Assembly (NCBI GenBank): GCA_003224195.1
Contig: QHYP01000039.1
Location: forward strand, 1 to 10,111
From: Acidobacteriota bacterium
Lineage (GTDB): Bacteria; Acidobacteriota; Terriglobia; Acidiferrales; UBA7541
Length of the DNA stretch: 10,111 nucleotides
Direction of reading: 5' to 3'
Numbering within the stretch: the stretch's first letter is position 1; every line of letters starts with the position of its first letter. The notes beneath the pieces were generated by a model. It saw only the letters and a program-made list of their open reading frames with translations, ran no database searches and was not told where the DNA came from. Of this stretch, positions 1-6,990 are shown one piece after another. Both the position numbers and the translations under genes were made by a program.

Positions 1-365
1 AAGCCTACAAGCAGTTCAAGCAAAGCGGCTATCAGGGTTGGGTCGTCGAGCACGCGGGTGTTATCGCCGGCTTCCTGGTTGTGCGAATCACTGCGGATGA
101 AGCAGAGATCCTGAATTTGGCGGTCCTGCCGGAGCACCGTCGCCGGCGCTGCGCCACAATCCTTGTTCACACCGCGCTGAGGGAGCTTCACGCGAAGGCC
201 GTGCGCCAAGTCTTCCTGGAAGTTCGAGAGGCGAATTCCGGGGCGATCCGTTTCTACGAAAGTTGTGGTTTTCGTCTCGTCCGCGTCCGGCCGGATTATT
301 ACCGCGAACCGCAGGAGGCGGCCGTTTGCATGGGGTTGAAATTCACAGGTGCCGCCAAGGCATAA
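1..365 (+). CDS. rimI: RimI-like GNAT N-acetyltransferase, 5' end missing
   Basis: Partial gene: the frame is open from base 3, so the true start lies left of the window; a GTG at 81 is internal to the fold. RimI-type GNAT enzymes transfer acetyl from acetyl-CoA to protein N-termini, classically ribosomal protein S18. Visible GNAT features are the beta-4 strand and motif A region (NLAVLPEHRRRR, about 117-149), then LEVREANSGAIRFYESCGF (about 219-275), which is the RimI-type motif B, and a C-terminal tail with a DYY segment. Odd point: in the acetyl-CoA-binding loop (consensus Q/R-x-x-G-x-G/A) the first glycine is arginine (codon 147-149, CGC) and the second is alanine. The family call is firm; the exact substrate is not, because many GNATs are named RimI by similarity alone. 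Confidence 0.85.
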   Translation, partial: AYKQFKQSGYQGWVVEHAGVIAGFLVVRITADEAEILNLAVLPEHRRRRCATILVHTALRELHAKAVRQVFLEVREANSGAIRFYESCGFRLVRVRPDYYREPQEAAVCMGLKFTGAAKA

Positions 366-451
366 CCAACGACCTATTGGTACCGCCAGGCGACTTGTGT
401 TAACTTCCGTCCATGATGTGAGCCCATTCATAACCTGAGGAGGAGGGACGC

Positions 452-682
452 ATGCCCATTCCCGCGCGCAGTCCCCGGGACGTTCTCCTGGATGCGGAGT
501 ATCAGCAGTTGGCCCAGCAGCATTCCCAGTATGAAGCAGAACTCGAACGATTAGCCAAAGCGACCTACCTCAGTTCCGAAGACCTCCTCGAAGAAGTCAA
601 GCTCAAAAAAATGAAACTCCTCGTGAAAGATCAAATGGAGCAAATTCTTACGCGACACCGGCGCGCCCAGAACGGGCATTAA
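452..682 (+). CDS. DUF465/YdcH-family small protein
   Basis: A 76-residue protein with a strong Shine-Dalgarno sequence (GAGGAGGAGGG, about 437-447) just ahead of the ATG. It has the family's usual pattern: an N-terminal helix with a conserved His in LAQQHSQYEAELERL, a linker with Ser-Glu-Asp, then a Lys-rich helix VKLKKMKLLVKDQMEQIL. DUF465 (YdcH-like) proteins are short, charged and helical, probably forming a coiled-coil hairpin; their biochemical role is unknown. It sits 86 bp after the acetyltransferase and 80 bp before psd, so it may be its own small transcription unit. No signal peptide or membrane segment is visible. The family assignment rests on length and the H...LKK.KL..KD pattern. 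Confidence 0.82.
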   Translation: MPIPARSPRDVLLDAEYQQLAQQHSQYEAELERLAKATYLSSEDLLEEVKLKKMKLLVKDQMEQILTRHRRAQNGH

Positions 683-708
683 GCCGGAACTCGAGCCGCT
701 TTCTGTCG

Positions 709-714
709 TAGAAT
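709..714 (+). promoter_or_regulatory. Possible -10 box ahead of the psd operon
   Basis: TAGAAT matches the sigma-70 -10 consensus at 5 of 6 positions and lies about 50 bp before the preferred psd start, in the only sizeable gap before the five-gene block. No good -35 is present at 16-18 bp upstream (the bases there read GGAACT), so this is weak support for a promoter. Confidence 0.3.
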
Positions 715-762
715 GACGTCGCCCGGCGAGGCGTGGGGTTCCCCGCGGAGCCGGGCGCGTAT

Positions 763-1452
763 ATGGTGCGCGAAGGCTATTATTTCGGCATCCCTGTGCT
801 TGTTCTCGCAGCCGTCGCGATCGGTTTCGGCTGGACTTCCGTCGGCGTCGTTCTTCTCGCCCTCGCCGCATTTATCTTCTATTTCTTCCGCGATCCCGAA
901 CGCAGGATCCCTGCAGATTCCAGAGCAATTGTTTCCCCGGCCGATGGGCGCGTGGTAGTGGTGAAGGATGAGGAACACGACGGCCGCCCGGGAAAGCGCC
1001 TCAGTATCTTCCTGGCGATTTGGAATGTGCACGTCAATCGCGCCTCTGCCGCGGGTACCATCTCGAGGCTGGACTACCGGCAGGGCAAATTTCTCGCCGC
1101 TATGCGCGAGCGGGCGTCGCTCGAAAACGAGCAAAACGTAATCGGGCTATCCACCGATGCTGGAGAAATGGTTCTTAAGCAGATCGCGGGCTGGATCGCG
1201 CGCCGCGTAGTGTGCTGGAAGAAACTCGGAGAATCGGTGGCGCGGGGAGAGCGCATCGGTCTGATACGATTTGGGTCGCGCGTGGACGTGTGGCTCCCTC
1301 GTGAGGCTGAGATCCTTGTCACCGTGGGCGAGAGTGTGCGCGGAGGATCGAGTGTTCTTGCGCGCTGGCCGGCGCCACGACGGAATGCGTCGGCAGAGGA
1401 CATGGATTCACGGCAGGCCCAGCCGGTGAAATCTGCGGGGCGCCGCCGGTGA
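763..1452 (+). CDS. psd: Phosphatidylserine decarboxylase, short (archaeal-type) form
   Basis: Membrane-associated, pyruvoyl-dependent enzyme that decarboxylates phosphatidylserine to phosphatidylethanolamine. The Gly-Ser cleavage site that generates the pyruvoyl group is visible in RFGSRVDVWLP (Ser codon 1276-1278, residue 172 from this start). Other family signatures are FFRDPER, SPADGRV, the WNVHVNR histidine motif and YRQGKFLAA...ASLENEQN. Two hydrophobic N-terminal segments (about residues 8-44) precede the catalytic part. Start choice: ATG 763 gives MVREGYYFG, the usual N-terminus of this subfamily, with GGAG at 747-750 although 12 bp away. A GTG at 733 would add 10 residues and cannot be excluded. 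The tail after about residue 205 is polar and poorly conserved. The stop overlaps the pssA start by 4 bp, and PssA makes this enzyme's substrate. Confidence 0.95.
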   Translation: MVREGYYFGIPVLVLAAVAIGFGWTSVGVVLLALAAFIFYFFRDPERRIPADSRAIVSPADGRVVVVKDEEHDGRPGKRLSIFLAIWNVHVNRASAAGTISRLDYRQGKFLAAMRERASLENEQNVIGLSTDAGEMVLKQIAGWIARRVVCWKKLGESVARGERIGLIRFGSRVDVWLPREAEILVTVGESVRGGSSVLARWPAPRRNASAEDMDSRQAQPVKSAGRRR

Positions 1453-2294
1453 GCACGGACGAGATGGACCAAAAGACGTTCCCCTTCGATCCACGCGTTA
1501 AGCGCAATTCGCGGCTGCGCCGCGGCATTTATCTGCTGCCCAGTGTGTTTACGGTCGCGAATCTGCTGTGTGGGTATTACGCAGTGTTGGCCACGCAACT
1601 CGGAAATGCAACAGATACGCTGCCCTTCGATCATGCGGCGAAGGCCATCGGTTTCGCCTTTTTGTTCGATTCTCTGGATGGCCGCGTGGCGCGCTTGACC
1701 GGCACCAATACGGAGTTTGGTAAGCAATTCGATTCTATCGCCGACGTGCTGAGTTTCGGCATCGCTCCCGCGGTGCTGGCGTATGCGTGGGGCGTTCGGT
1801 ATATCTCAGGACAGGGTACGCCTCTATATCAGCAGGTGTCGCAACTTGGCTGGGTGTGCTGCCTGTTTTTTTTGATTTGCTGCGCCTGGCGGCTGGCGCG
1901 CTTCAACGTGCACGGCATGGCGCCCGGCGGCTCGCGGTACTTCGTGGGGATGCCGGCTCCCGCGGCGGCCGTCGTCATCGCCGCAATCGTCCACGCGTTC
2001 CATCGCACAACAATTCAAGAAGTCGGTTGGTCGGTGGCGTGGCTTTTGCTTGCCGCGGCACTGGGTGCTTTGATGACGAGCGCGGTGCGCTTTTATAGCT
2101 TCAAGGATGTCGCCTGGACGCGCCGCCAGCCTTCCATCGCCATCGTGCTCCTGGCGCTGCTCGGGGCGGCAGTCTGGATGTACTCGGAGATTGTCTTGTT
2201 GCTGCTGGCTTGTTCCTACGCCGCCGCCAACGTAGCCCTTCAGTTTGTGCGGTCGCTGCGGCATCGCTTCGTGTCGCGGACCCGGACTGCTTAG
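1449..2294 (+). CDS. pssA: CDP-diacylglycerol--serine O-phosphatidyltransferase
   Basis: Integral membrane enzyme that makes phosphatidylserine from CDP-diacylglycerol and L-serine, the step before Psd. The CDP-alcohol phosphotransferase signature D-G-x2-A-R-x8-G-x3-D-x3-D is complete: D77, G78, A81, R82, G91, D95, D99. The ARFNV motif typical of the bacterial type II PssA follows at about 149. Hydrophobic stretches suggest roughly seven or eight membrane segments, starting at LLPSVFTVANLLCGYYAV. The length of 281 residues fits the family. The start is GTG in a GTGA overlap with the psd stop, which implies translational coupling; an ATG seven codons... at 1464 would be an alternative but breaks that overlap. 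Confidence 0.96.
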   Translation: MSTDEMDQKTFPFDPRVKRNSRLRRGIYLLPSVFTVANLLCGYYAVLATQLGNATDTLPFDHAAKAIGFAFLFDSLDGRVARLTGTNTEFGKQFDSIADVLSFGIAPAVLAYAWGVRYISGQGTPLYQQVSQLGWVCCLFFLICCAWRLARFNVHGMAPGGSRYFVGMPAPAAAVVIAAIVHAFHRTTIQEVGWSVAWLLLAAALGALMTSAVRFYSFKDVAWTRRQPSIAIVLLALLGAAVWMYSEIVLLLLACSYAAANVALQFVRSLRHRFVSRTRTA

Positions 2295-2297
2295 TTC

Positions 2298-3284
2298 ATG
2301 CCCTTGGACGTGGATTCTCCGAAAATTGTCATTGCGGGAGCCTCGTCTCTTCTAGGCGCCGAACTGCGTGAGCAACTCGAGGCGAGCCGCTTCGCTGCGG
2401 TGGATTTTCGACTGGTTGACGAAGAGCTTGCCGCCGGAACGTTGACCGAAATGGGTGAGGAAGCGGCCGTGATTCAGGCTGTTGACGAGGACAGCTTTGC
2501 GCGAGCCCGATTTGTGTTCTTTGCCGGGTCAGAAGATTTCACGCGTGCGAACCTGGATGCGGCCCGTCGCGGCGGAGGCACAGTCATCGATCTCTCGGGT
2601 GGCACGCTGGGCGCGACGGACATGCGGCTCTGGCATTCCGGTGCCGAAGCGCAAGTTGGGACGGGAAATGTGTACGCCGTGTTGTCCGCTCCAGCGACCG
2701 CGGTGGTTTCCCTGCTCGACGCGCTGACCACGATTGGACTCCCTCGCATCGGGTTCATCTTCTTCCGACCGGTTTCCGAAGCGGGGCGCAGCGGCATCGA
2801 AGAATTGGAGAGCCAGACTTCCCACCTCTTGTCGTTCAAGAGCCCGGGTCAGGCCATATTCGGCACGCAGGTGGCGTTCAGCTTGTTGAACCGTTACGGC
2901 GAGGAGAGCCGGGAGGATCTGTCAAAAGTGCGCGAGCGGATCCGCAAAGAGGTGTGCCCGTTTGTCAGGAAGCAAGGCGTTGCGCCCACGATACAGGTCG
3001 TGCACGCTCCTGTGTTCTACGGCTATACGTTCGCCGCGTTCGCGGAAGCGGAGTCGGCGATAAAACGAGAAAAGCTTGCCGAGGTCTGTGAAAAAGCCGG
3101 ATTTGTCCTTTGGAAAGACGAAGAAGGGCCGCTCGGAAATCTGGCCGTGGGTGACGCCGCGATGCACCTGGCGCCGCCTGAAACGGACCTGCCGCCGGCC
3201 GCGACGTGGTGGAGTTGGGGCGCGGTGGATAACATCAAGTTGCCAGCGGCGAGTGCTGTGAAGCTGGCGGAGAAACTTATTTGA
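2298..3284 (+). CDS. Usg-like / aspartate-semialdehyde dehydrogenase family protein lacking catalytic residues
   Basis: Has the two-domain fold of aspartate-semialdehyde dehydrogenase: an N-terminal dinucleotide-binding signature (IVIAGASSLLGAEL, about residues 10-23) and the dimerisation domain (about 140-310). The active-site Cys region, normally N-P-N-C, reads SAPAT here with Thr at residue 134. The catalytic His of the G-H motif is Tyr243 (PVFYGYTFA). It is therefore unlikely to catalyse the ASADH reaction. Several stretches (FGTQVAFSLLNR, VVHAPVFYGY, VGDAAMHL, WGAVDNIKLPAA..AVKLAEKL) resemble E. coli Usg as I recall it, a homologue of unknown role that also lacks the Cys. It begins 3 bp after pssA with no evident Shine-Dalgarno, and its stop overlaps lptE, so it is embedded in a lipid/envelope operon. 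Its function there is unknown. Confidence 0.82.
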   Translation: MPLDVDSPKIVIAGASSLLGAELREQLEASRFAAVDFRLVDEELAAGTLTEMGEEAAVIQAVDEDSFARARFVFFAGSEDFTRANLDAARRGGGTVIDLSGGTLGATDMRLWHSGAEAQVGTGNVYAVLSAPATAVVSLLDALTTIGLPRIGFIFFRPVSEAGRSGIEELESQTSHLLSFKSPGQAIFGTQVAFSLLNRYGEESREDLSKVRERIRKEVCPFVRKQGVAPTIQVVHAPVFYGYTFAAFAEAESAIKREKLAEVCEKAGFVLWKDEEGPLGNLAVGDAAMHLAPPETDLPPAATWWSWGAVDNIKLPAASAVKLAEKLI

Positions 3285-3814
3285 CGGATCACAGACAATT
3301 CCGCATCGGGCTCATTGGGGCATTGGCGCTTGCCGGCTGCGGCTATCATGTCTCCGGCCGAAGCAATGCGCTCCCGGCGAGCATCCACACGATCGCCGTG
3401 CCGGCGTTTGAGAATAGGACGACGCGGTACCGGATCGAGCAACGGCTCACGGAAGCCACTGTGCGCGAGTTCTTGGCGCGTACCCACTATCGCATTGTGC
3501 CGGACCCATCCAATGCGGATGCGGTGGTGCGCGGAAAGGTCTTGAGCCTGGAGGCAACGCCGCTCTTGTTCGATACCACGACCGCGCGCGCGACCACCAT
3601 GCTCGTCACCGTCCATTGCGAAGTGACGATGGAAGACCTCGCGACAAGGAAGCAGCTCTATCACAACGCGAATTTTCTCTTCCGCAACGAATATGAAATC
3701 TCGACCGACGTGAAGAACGTGAAGAACTTTTTTGAAGAGCAGGATCCCGCGCTCGAGCGGATGTCCCGCGAATTCGCAACGCGGCTAGTGGCTGCCATCA
3801 CGGAGAATTTCTAA
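3281..3814 (+). CDS. lptE: LPS assembly lipoprotein LptE
   Basis: Outer-membrane lipoprotein partner of LptD in the translocon that inserts lipopolysaccharide into the outer leaflet. A short signal peptide ends in the lipobox L17-A18-G19-C20, and the mature protein starts CGYHVSG, a typical LptE beginning. The following LPASIHTIAVPAFENRTTRYRIEQRLTEATVREFLART is characteristic of the family in many non-enterobacterial Gram-negatives. The length of 177 residues is normal. The start is TTG in a TTGA overlap with the preceding stop; no other start codon lies upstream of the signal peptide in this frame that would fit better. Its coupling to holA matches the lptE-holA pairing known from E. coli. 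Confidence 0.92.
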   Translation: MTDHRQFRIGLIGALALAGCGYHVSGRSNALPASIHTIAVPAFENRTTRYRIEQRLTEATVREFLARTHYRIVPDPSNADAVVRGKVLSLEATPLLFDTTTARATTMLVTVHCEVTMEDLATRKQLYHNANFLFRNEYEISTDVKNVKNFFEEQDPALERMSREFATRLVAAITENF

Positions 3815-4872
3815 TGGCGCGAATCGTGGCAGCCGAGCTGTTGAGCCGTCTGACGAAGGGAAAGCCAATTCCGGCTGTGTTGCTCTTGGGCGATGAGGTC
3901 TATCTGCGCGATACGTGCCGCTCGCAATTGATCGAGAAGCAGATTCCCGAAGAGGCGCGTGCCTGGGCCGTGTCCCGCTATTCCGCCAACCGCGGCGATA
4001 TCCAGGCCGCACTCGATCAGGCGCGCACCCTCCCCATGCTGTCCGGACAACAGGTCGTCTTCCTGGAAGACATGGAAGCGGTGGACAAGCTCAGCGAAGA
4101 GGCGCGCGAGACAGCCGTAGAATCGGTCACGGCCTATCTCGAGGACCCATCGCCATTCACGACGCTGGTTCTCGAAGCCGCGTCACTGGACCAGCGCATG
4201 AAACTTGCAAAGCTGCTTGTGGAAAAGACGCTTGTGGTGGAGGTCGGCCTTGGAAACGATGAAAAAAGCAAGCGCGCCGCCGCTGTGACGCTGGCGCATG
4301 CAATGGCCGGCGAGCTTGGCGTCAAACTGGAGGACGATGCCGCGGACGATCTCGCTGAATCGGTGGCCGACGATCTGATGCGTCTGAAGACAGAGGTAGA
4401 AAAGCTCGCGGCGTACGCGGGAAACAAGCGGCAGGTGCGGCGCGAGGATGTTTCGCGACTGGTCGTCTCGCAAAAAACATACACGGTCTGGCAGTTCGCG
4501 GACATGATTGCCGCGCGCCAGGGCGGGCGGGCGTTGGAGTTTTTGGATGCCCTCCTTCGCGACGGGGAAGAGCCGGTCGCTCTGGTCGGCGCCATGGCCT
4601 GGATGTTCCGCAAACTCATCGAGGCGTCGGAAGTAACGGGGCCGATGAACCCCTGGCAGGCGGCGCGGCTGCTCGGCATGCGCCCGGACGCGGCGGAGCT
4701 GGCATTGCAGAACGCGCGTAAAATGCCGCGCAAGCGCCTGCTGGAGAACTTGAGCGCGCTGCGGAAGTGCGACGATCGCCTCAAGCGCGGGAACGCGAAT
4801 CCGCGCGCCATTCTGGAGTTCCTCGTTGCGGAGTTAACTGAAGAAAAGGCCAACGCGCAATCGAGCGCGTGA
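3814..4872 (+). CDS. holA: DNA polymerase III delta subunit
   Basis: Delta is the clamp-loader subunit that opens the beta sliding clamp. The 352 residues match the family length and order: an N-terminal AAA+-like domain (AVLLLGDEVYLRD at about 21-33, then FLEDMEAV and LVLEAASLDQRMKLAKLL), a lid domain around 150-215 (LKTEVEKLAAYAG), and the C-terminal collar domain (VWQFADMIAARQGGRALEFLDALL onward, with EEPVALVGAMAWMFRKLIEA). Delta has no functional P-loop and none is seen. The ATG shares one base with the lptE stop (TAATG) and has CGGAG at 3801-3805, so it is probably translated by coupling. It is the last gene of the block; rpsT converges on it from the other strand. Confidence 0.93.
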   Translation: MARIVAAELLSRLTKGKPIPAVLLLGDEVYLRDTCRSQLIEKQIPEEARAWAVSRYSANRGDIQAALDQARTLPMLSGQQVVFLEDMEAVDKLSEEARETAVESVTAYLEDPSPFTTLVLEAASLDQRMKLAKLLVEKTLVVEVGLGNDEKSKRAAAVTLAHAMAGELGVKLEDDAADDLAESVADDLMRLKTEVEKLAAYAGNKRQVRREDVSRLVVSQKTYTVWQFADMIAARQGGRALEFLDALLRDGEEPVALVGAMAWMFRKLIEASEVTGPMNPWQAARLLGMRPDAAELALQNARKMPRKRLLENLSALRKCDDRLKRGNANPRAILEFLVAELTEEKANAQSSA

Positions 4873-4967
4873 AACGCAGTTCACTGGCATTAGAATTTGC
4901 GCCTCGACGGCGGATTTGACCCGTGCCCGCCTTGCCCTTCCGCAGAGGCGCGGCCGATTGGACGGGG

Positions 4968-5270
4968 CTATGATTTGGCGCCGCGCAACGCGTTGTAGGC
5001 CAGCGACAGGCGCGATTTGTAGCGGTTCGCCGTATTTTCATGGAGCACGCCCTTCGTGAGCGCTCGATCGATGGCGGACATCGTCACATGCAGCAGATTC
5101 CCCGCGGCCGTGGCGTCTTTCGCACCGATGGCCGTGCGCAAGCGCCGGATCAGCGAGCGCACGCGCGTGCGATTCGCCCGGTTCACTTCTGCCCGTTGGC
5201 GAGCTTGCTGCGCTCGCTTGATGACAGATTTCTTGCGCTTCTTGACTTTGGTAGGCTGTCCCTGAGGCAT
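4968..5270 (-). CDS. rpsT: 30S ribosomal protein S20
   Basis: S20 is an early-binding protein of the 30S subunit that contacts 16S rRNA. The 100-residue product is very basic, with the typical start K-K-R-K-K-S and A-x-x-R-x-x-x-N-x-x-x-R-x-x-x-R-T pattern, followed by the conserved C-terminal segment (KGVLHENTANRYKSRLSLAYNAL). A Shine-Dalgarno AAAGGAG (5277-5283 on this strand) lies 6 bp before the ATG, and a good promoter lies just upstream. The 95 bp between this stop and the convergent holA stop hold no clear terminator: there is no GC stem followed by a T run on either strand. Proximity of rpsT to holA is common in bacteria. Confidence 0.97.
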   Translation of the reverse strand: MPQGQPTKVKKRKKSVIKRAQQARQRAEVNRANRTRVRSLIRRLRTAIGAKDATAAGNLLHVTMSAIDRALTKGVLHENTANRYKSRLSLAYNALRGAKS

Positions 5271-5283
5271 TCAGTGCTCCTTT

Positions 5284-5297
5284 TTGAGATTGCTCAA
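5284..5297. repeat. Small inverted repeat in the rpsT leader
   Basis: TTGAG (5284-5288) and CTCAA (5293-5297) are perfect 5-bp arms around a 4-bp centre. On the minus strand the repeat ends exactly where the AAAGGAG ribosome binding site of rpsT starts, and it would be at the 5' end of an mRNA starting near 5298. It could be a weak leader hairpin or a protein site. It is short enough to be chance. Confidence 0.3.
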
Positions 5298-5304
5298 ATT
5301 TCCT

Positions 5305-5333
5305 AGGCTAGCGGAGGCTCCCCGCTTTGTCAA
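5305..5333 (-). promoter_or_regulatory. Sigma-70-type promoter of rpsT
   Basis: On the minus strand there is a perfect -35 TTGACA (5328-5333), a 17-bp spacer (5311-5327) and a -10 TAGCCT (5305-5310, 3 of 6 consensus positions including the key T-A...T). Transcription would start near 5298, giving a leader of about 28 nt before rpsT. The -35 box overlaps the start codon of the divergent ATPase gene, and the spacer contains that gene's ribosome binding site. Confidence 0.7.
5313..5317 (+). promoter_or_regulatory. Shine-Dalgarno supporting the TTG start at 5327
   Basis: GGAGG lies 9 bp upstream of the TTG codon at 5327. An in-frame stop (TAG at 5309-5311) just before it means no earlier start is possible. 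The next in-frame candidates, TTG 5441 and GTG 5453, fall at the edge of the conserved domain and lack a comparable GGAGG. Confidence 0.6.
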
Positions 5334-6955
5334 ACCAGCCATTTGGCACATCTTCGCTCGGTTCCGGCCTGCCACAGCAAAGGATCGGAGCCGCTGCCCC
5401 GCAATGCGGGAACAAAGCCCCGCGCGAGAAGAAGGACGAGTTGCGCCTCCTCGTGAACTCCCATCACCCGCTCATCACCATCGAAACCTCGGAAGAATCG
5501 CGCGTCGAAGAGCTTCTCAGTGAAGTGGCTTGCGAGATGGGCGTGGTCTTCTACACGTGGAGCGTGACGACCGGCCTGGCGCGAAGCGGCGGCTCGCCGA
5601 TTTATCACACTGGCGATCCTGAGCAGGCGCTTGCAAATCTTGCCTTGCTGAAGGATGAGGCGATTTTCCTGCTGAAAGATTTTGCGCGCTATTGCGAGCA
5701 GGATCGCATCTGCCGGCGCGTGCGCGAACTGGCGGAAAGTTTCCGAACGGCGCGTCGCTCGATTGTGATTTCGGGCGCCTCGTTGCGCCTGCCGCCGGAA
5801 ATCGAAGCCGATGCCGCGCCGTTTTACTTTTCCTTGCCCGATGCGAACGAGCTCCTGCCGGCCGTAAAAGAAGCGCTGGCTGATGCATCGCGGACTAACC
5901 GGATCCCGTTGTCGCTCGATGCGGCTTTGATCGCCCAGCTCGCGCGCAATTTGGTTGGATTGCCGCTGGAAGAGGCCGTGCGTACTCTCGAGATGTGCCT
6001 TCTGAAGCGCGGACGCGGAGATACCAGCCTGCTGACGGATGTGCTGGAAGCGAAGCGGCGCACGCTGCGGCAGGAAGGGTTGCTCGAAGCCGTGCGGCGC
6101 GACGCCTCTTTCAATGACGTAGCCGGGCTCGCGCGTTTACGCGAATGGGTGCGCAAACGGAAGAGCGCGCTCACGCCCGAGGGCCGCGAGTTCGGCCTCG
6201 AGCCGCCGAAAGGTGTCCTGATTACGGGCGTGCAGGTCTGCGGAAAGAGCCTTGCGGCGCGCGCAGTCGCGGGTGAATGGGCCTACGAACTGGCGCGGCT
6301 TGATGCCGGGTCGCTCTACGACAAGTTCATCGGCGAGTCGGAGAGAAAATTCCGGCAGGCTCTTGAGCTTGCGCAAAAACTTTCGCCTCTGGTTCTGTGG
6401 ATCGACGAAATCGAGAAGGCGTTTGCTTCCGCAAGCGCCGGCTCGGACGCCGATGCTGGCCTATCGCAGCGGCTTCTCGCGACCATGCTCACCTGGATGC
6501 AGGACCGCGTGAGCGGAGTGTTCCTCGCGGCGACGTCAAACAATATCTCGTCGCTGCCGCCGGAGATGCTCCGCAAAGGGCGCTTCGACGAGATTTTCTT
6601 TGTGGACCTTCCGAATGAGCCGGTACGCGAATTGCTCTTTGCTCTACACTTGAAGAAGCGTGGCCGCGAGTCCGCCGGGTTCGATCTGAAGCAGCTCGCT
6701 CAGACGAGCGAAGGATTCAGTGGCGCTGAGATCGAGCAGTCCATCGTTTCGGGACTTTACACGGCGTTTTCCCAGAAGCGGCAGCTTTCGACGGAGATTC
6801 TGGTTGCGGAGATTCGCGGCACGCAGCCGCTCTCGGTCACCCGCGCCGAAGAAATCGCCGCGCTGCGGGAATGGGCCAAGTCCCGAGCAGTGCCAGCGGA
6901 CTCGGTTGCCCTCGAATCCTATCGTTTTCCGGCGGGCGGGCCGACGGCTTGTTGA
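5327..6955 (+). CDS. Ycf46-like AAA+ ATPase
   Basis: A 542-residue protein with the two-part layout of the Ycf46 family. After a variable Pro/Ser-rich leader, the N-terminal domain (about 38-200, from ELRLLVNSHHPLITIETSEESRVEELL) has an ATPase-like fold with no P-loop. The C-terminal AAA+ module follows: Walker A G301-V-Q-V-C-G-K307-S, Walker B LWIDEIEKAF (D360, E361), sensor-1 region ATSNN (N405), and the second-region-of-homology arginines R416 and R419 in RKGRFDEIFFVDLP. All ATP-hydrolysis residues are present, so an active ATPase is expected. Family members usually have Gly where this P-loop has Val304. Ycf46 is known from chloroplasts and cyanobacteria and also occurs widely in non-phototrophs; its substrate there is not known. 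Other AAA+ proteins such as FtsH lack this N-domain. The TTG start is supported by GGAGG at 5313-5317. Confidence 0.85.
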   Translation: MSNQPFGTSSLGSGLPQQRIGAAAPQCGNKAPREKKDELRLLVNSHHPLITIETSEESRVEELLSEVACEMGVVFYTWSVTTGLARSGGSPIYHTGDPEQALANLALLKDEAIFLLKDFARYCEQDRICRRVRELAESFRTARRSIVISGASLRLPPEIEADAAPFYFSLPDANELLPAVKEALADASRTNRIPLSLDAALIAQLARNLVGLPLEEAVRTLEMCLLKRGRGDTSLLTDVLEAKRRTLRQEGLLEAVRRDASFNDVAGLARLREWVRKRKSALTPEGREFGLEPPKGVLITGVQVCGKSLAARAVAGEWAYELARLDAGSLYDKFIGESERKFRQALELAQKLSPLVLWIDEIEKAFASASAGSDADAGLSQRLLATMLTWMQDRVSGVFLAATSNNISSLPPEMLRKGRFDEIFFVDLPNEPVRELLFALHLKKRGRESAGFDLKQLAQTSEGFSGAEIEQSIVSGLYTAFSQKRQLSTEILVAEIRGTQPLSVTRAEEIAALREWAKSRAVPADSVALESYRFPAGGPTAC

Positions 6956-6990
6956 TTTTAAGGGATTTAGCAGTAGGGGAAGCCGCAAAC

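Noticed and set aside
377..406. Possible promoter TTGGTA / TAACTT before the DUF465 gene
   Set aside because: The -35 matches 4 of 6 but the -10 only 3 of 6; too weak to annotate.
4891..4896. TAGAAT box after holA
   Set aside because: No -35 at proper distance and no plus-strand gene downstream for it to drive.
4873..4967. Search for a bidirectional terminator between convergent holA and rpsT
   Set aside because: The only pairing I found (GGCGG with CCGCC, about 4909-4931) has a 5-bp stem and a 13-nt loop with no T run on either strand.
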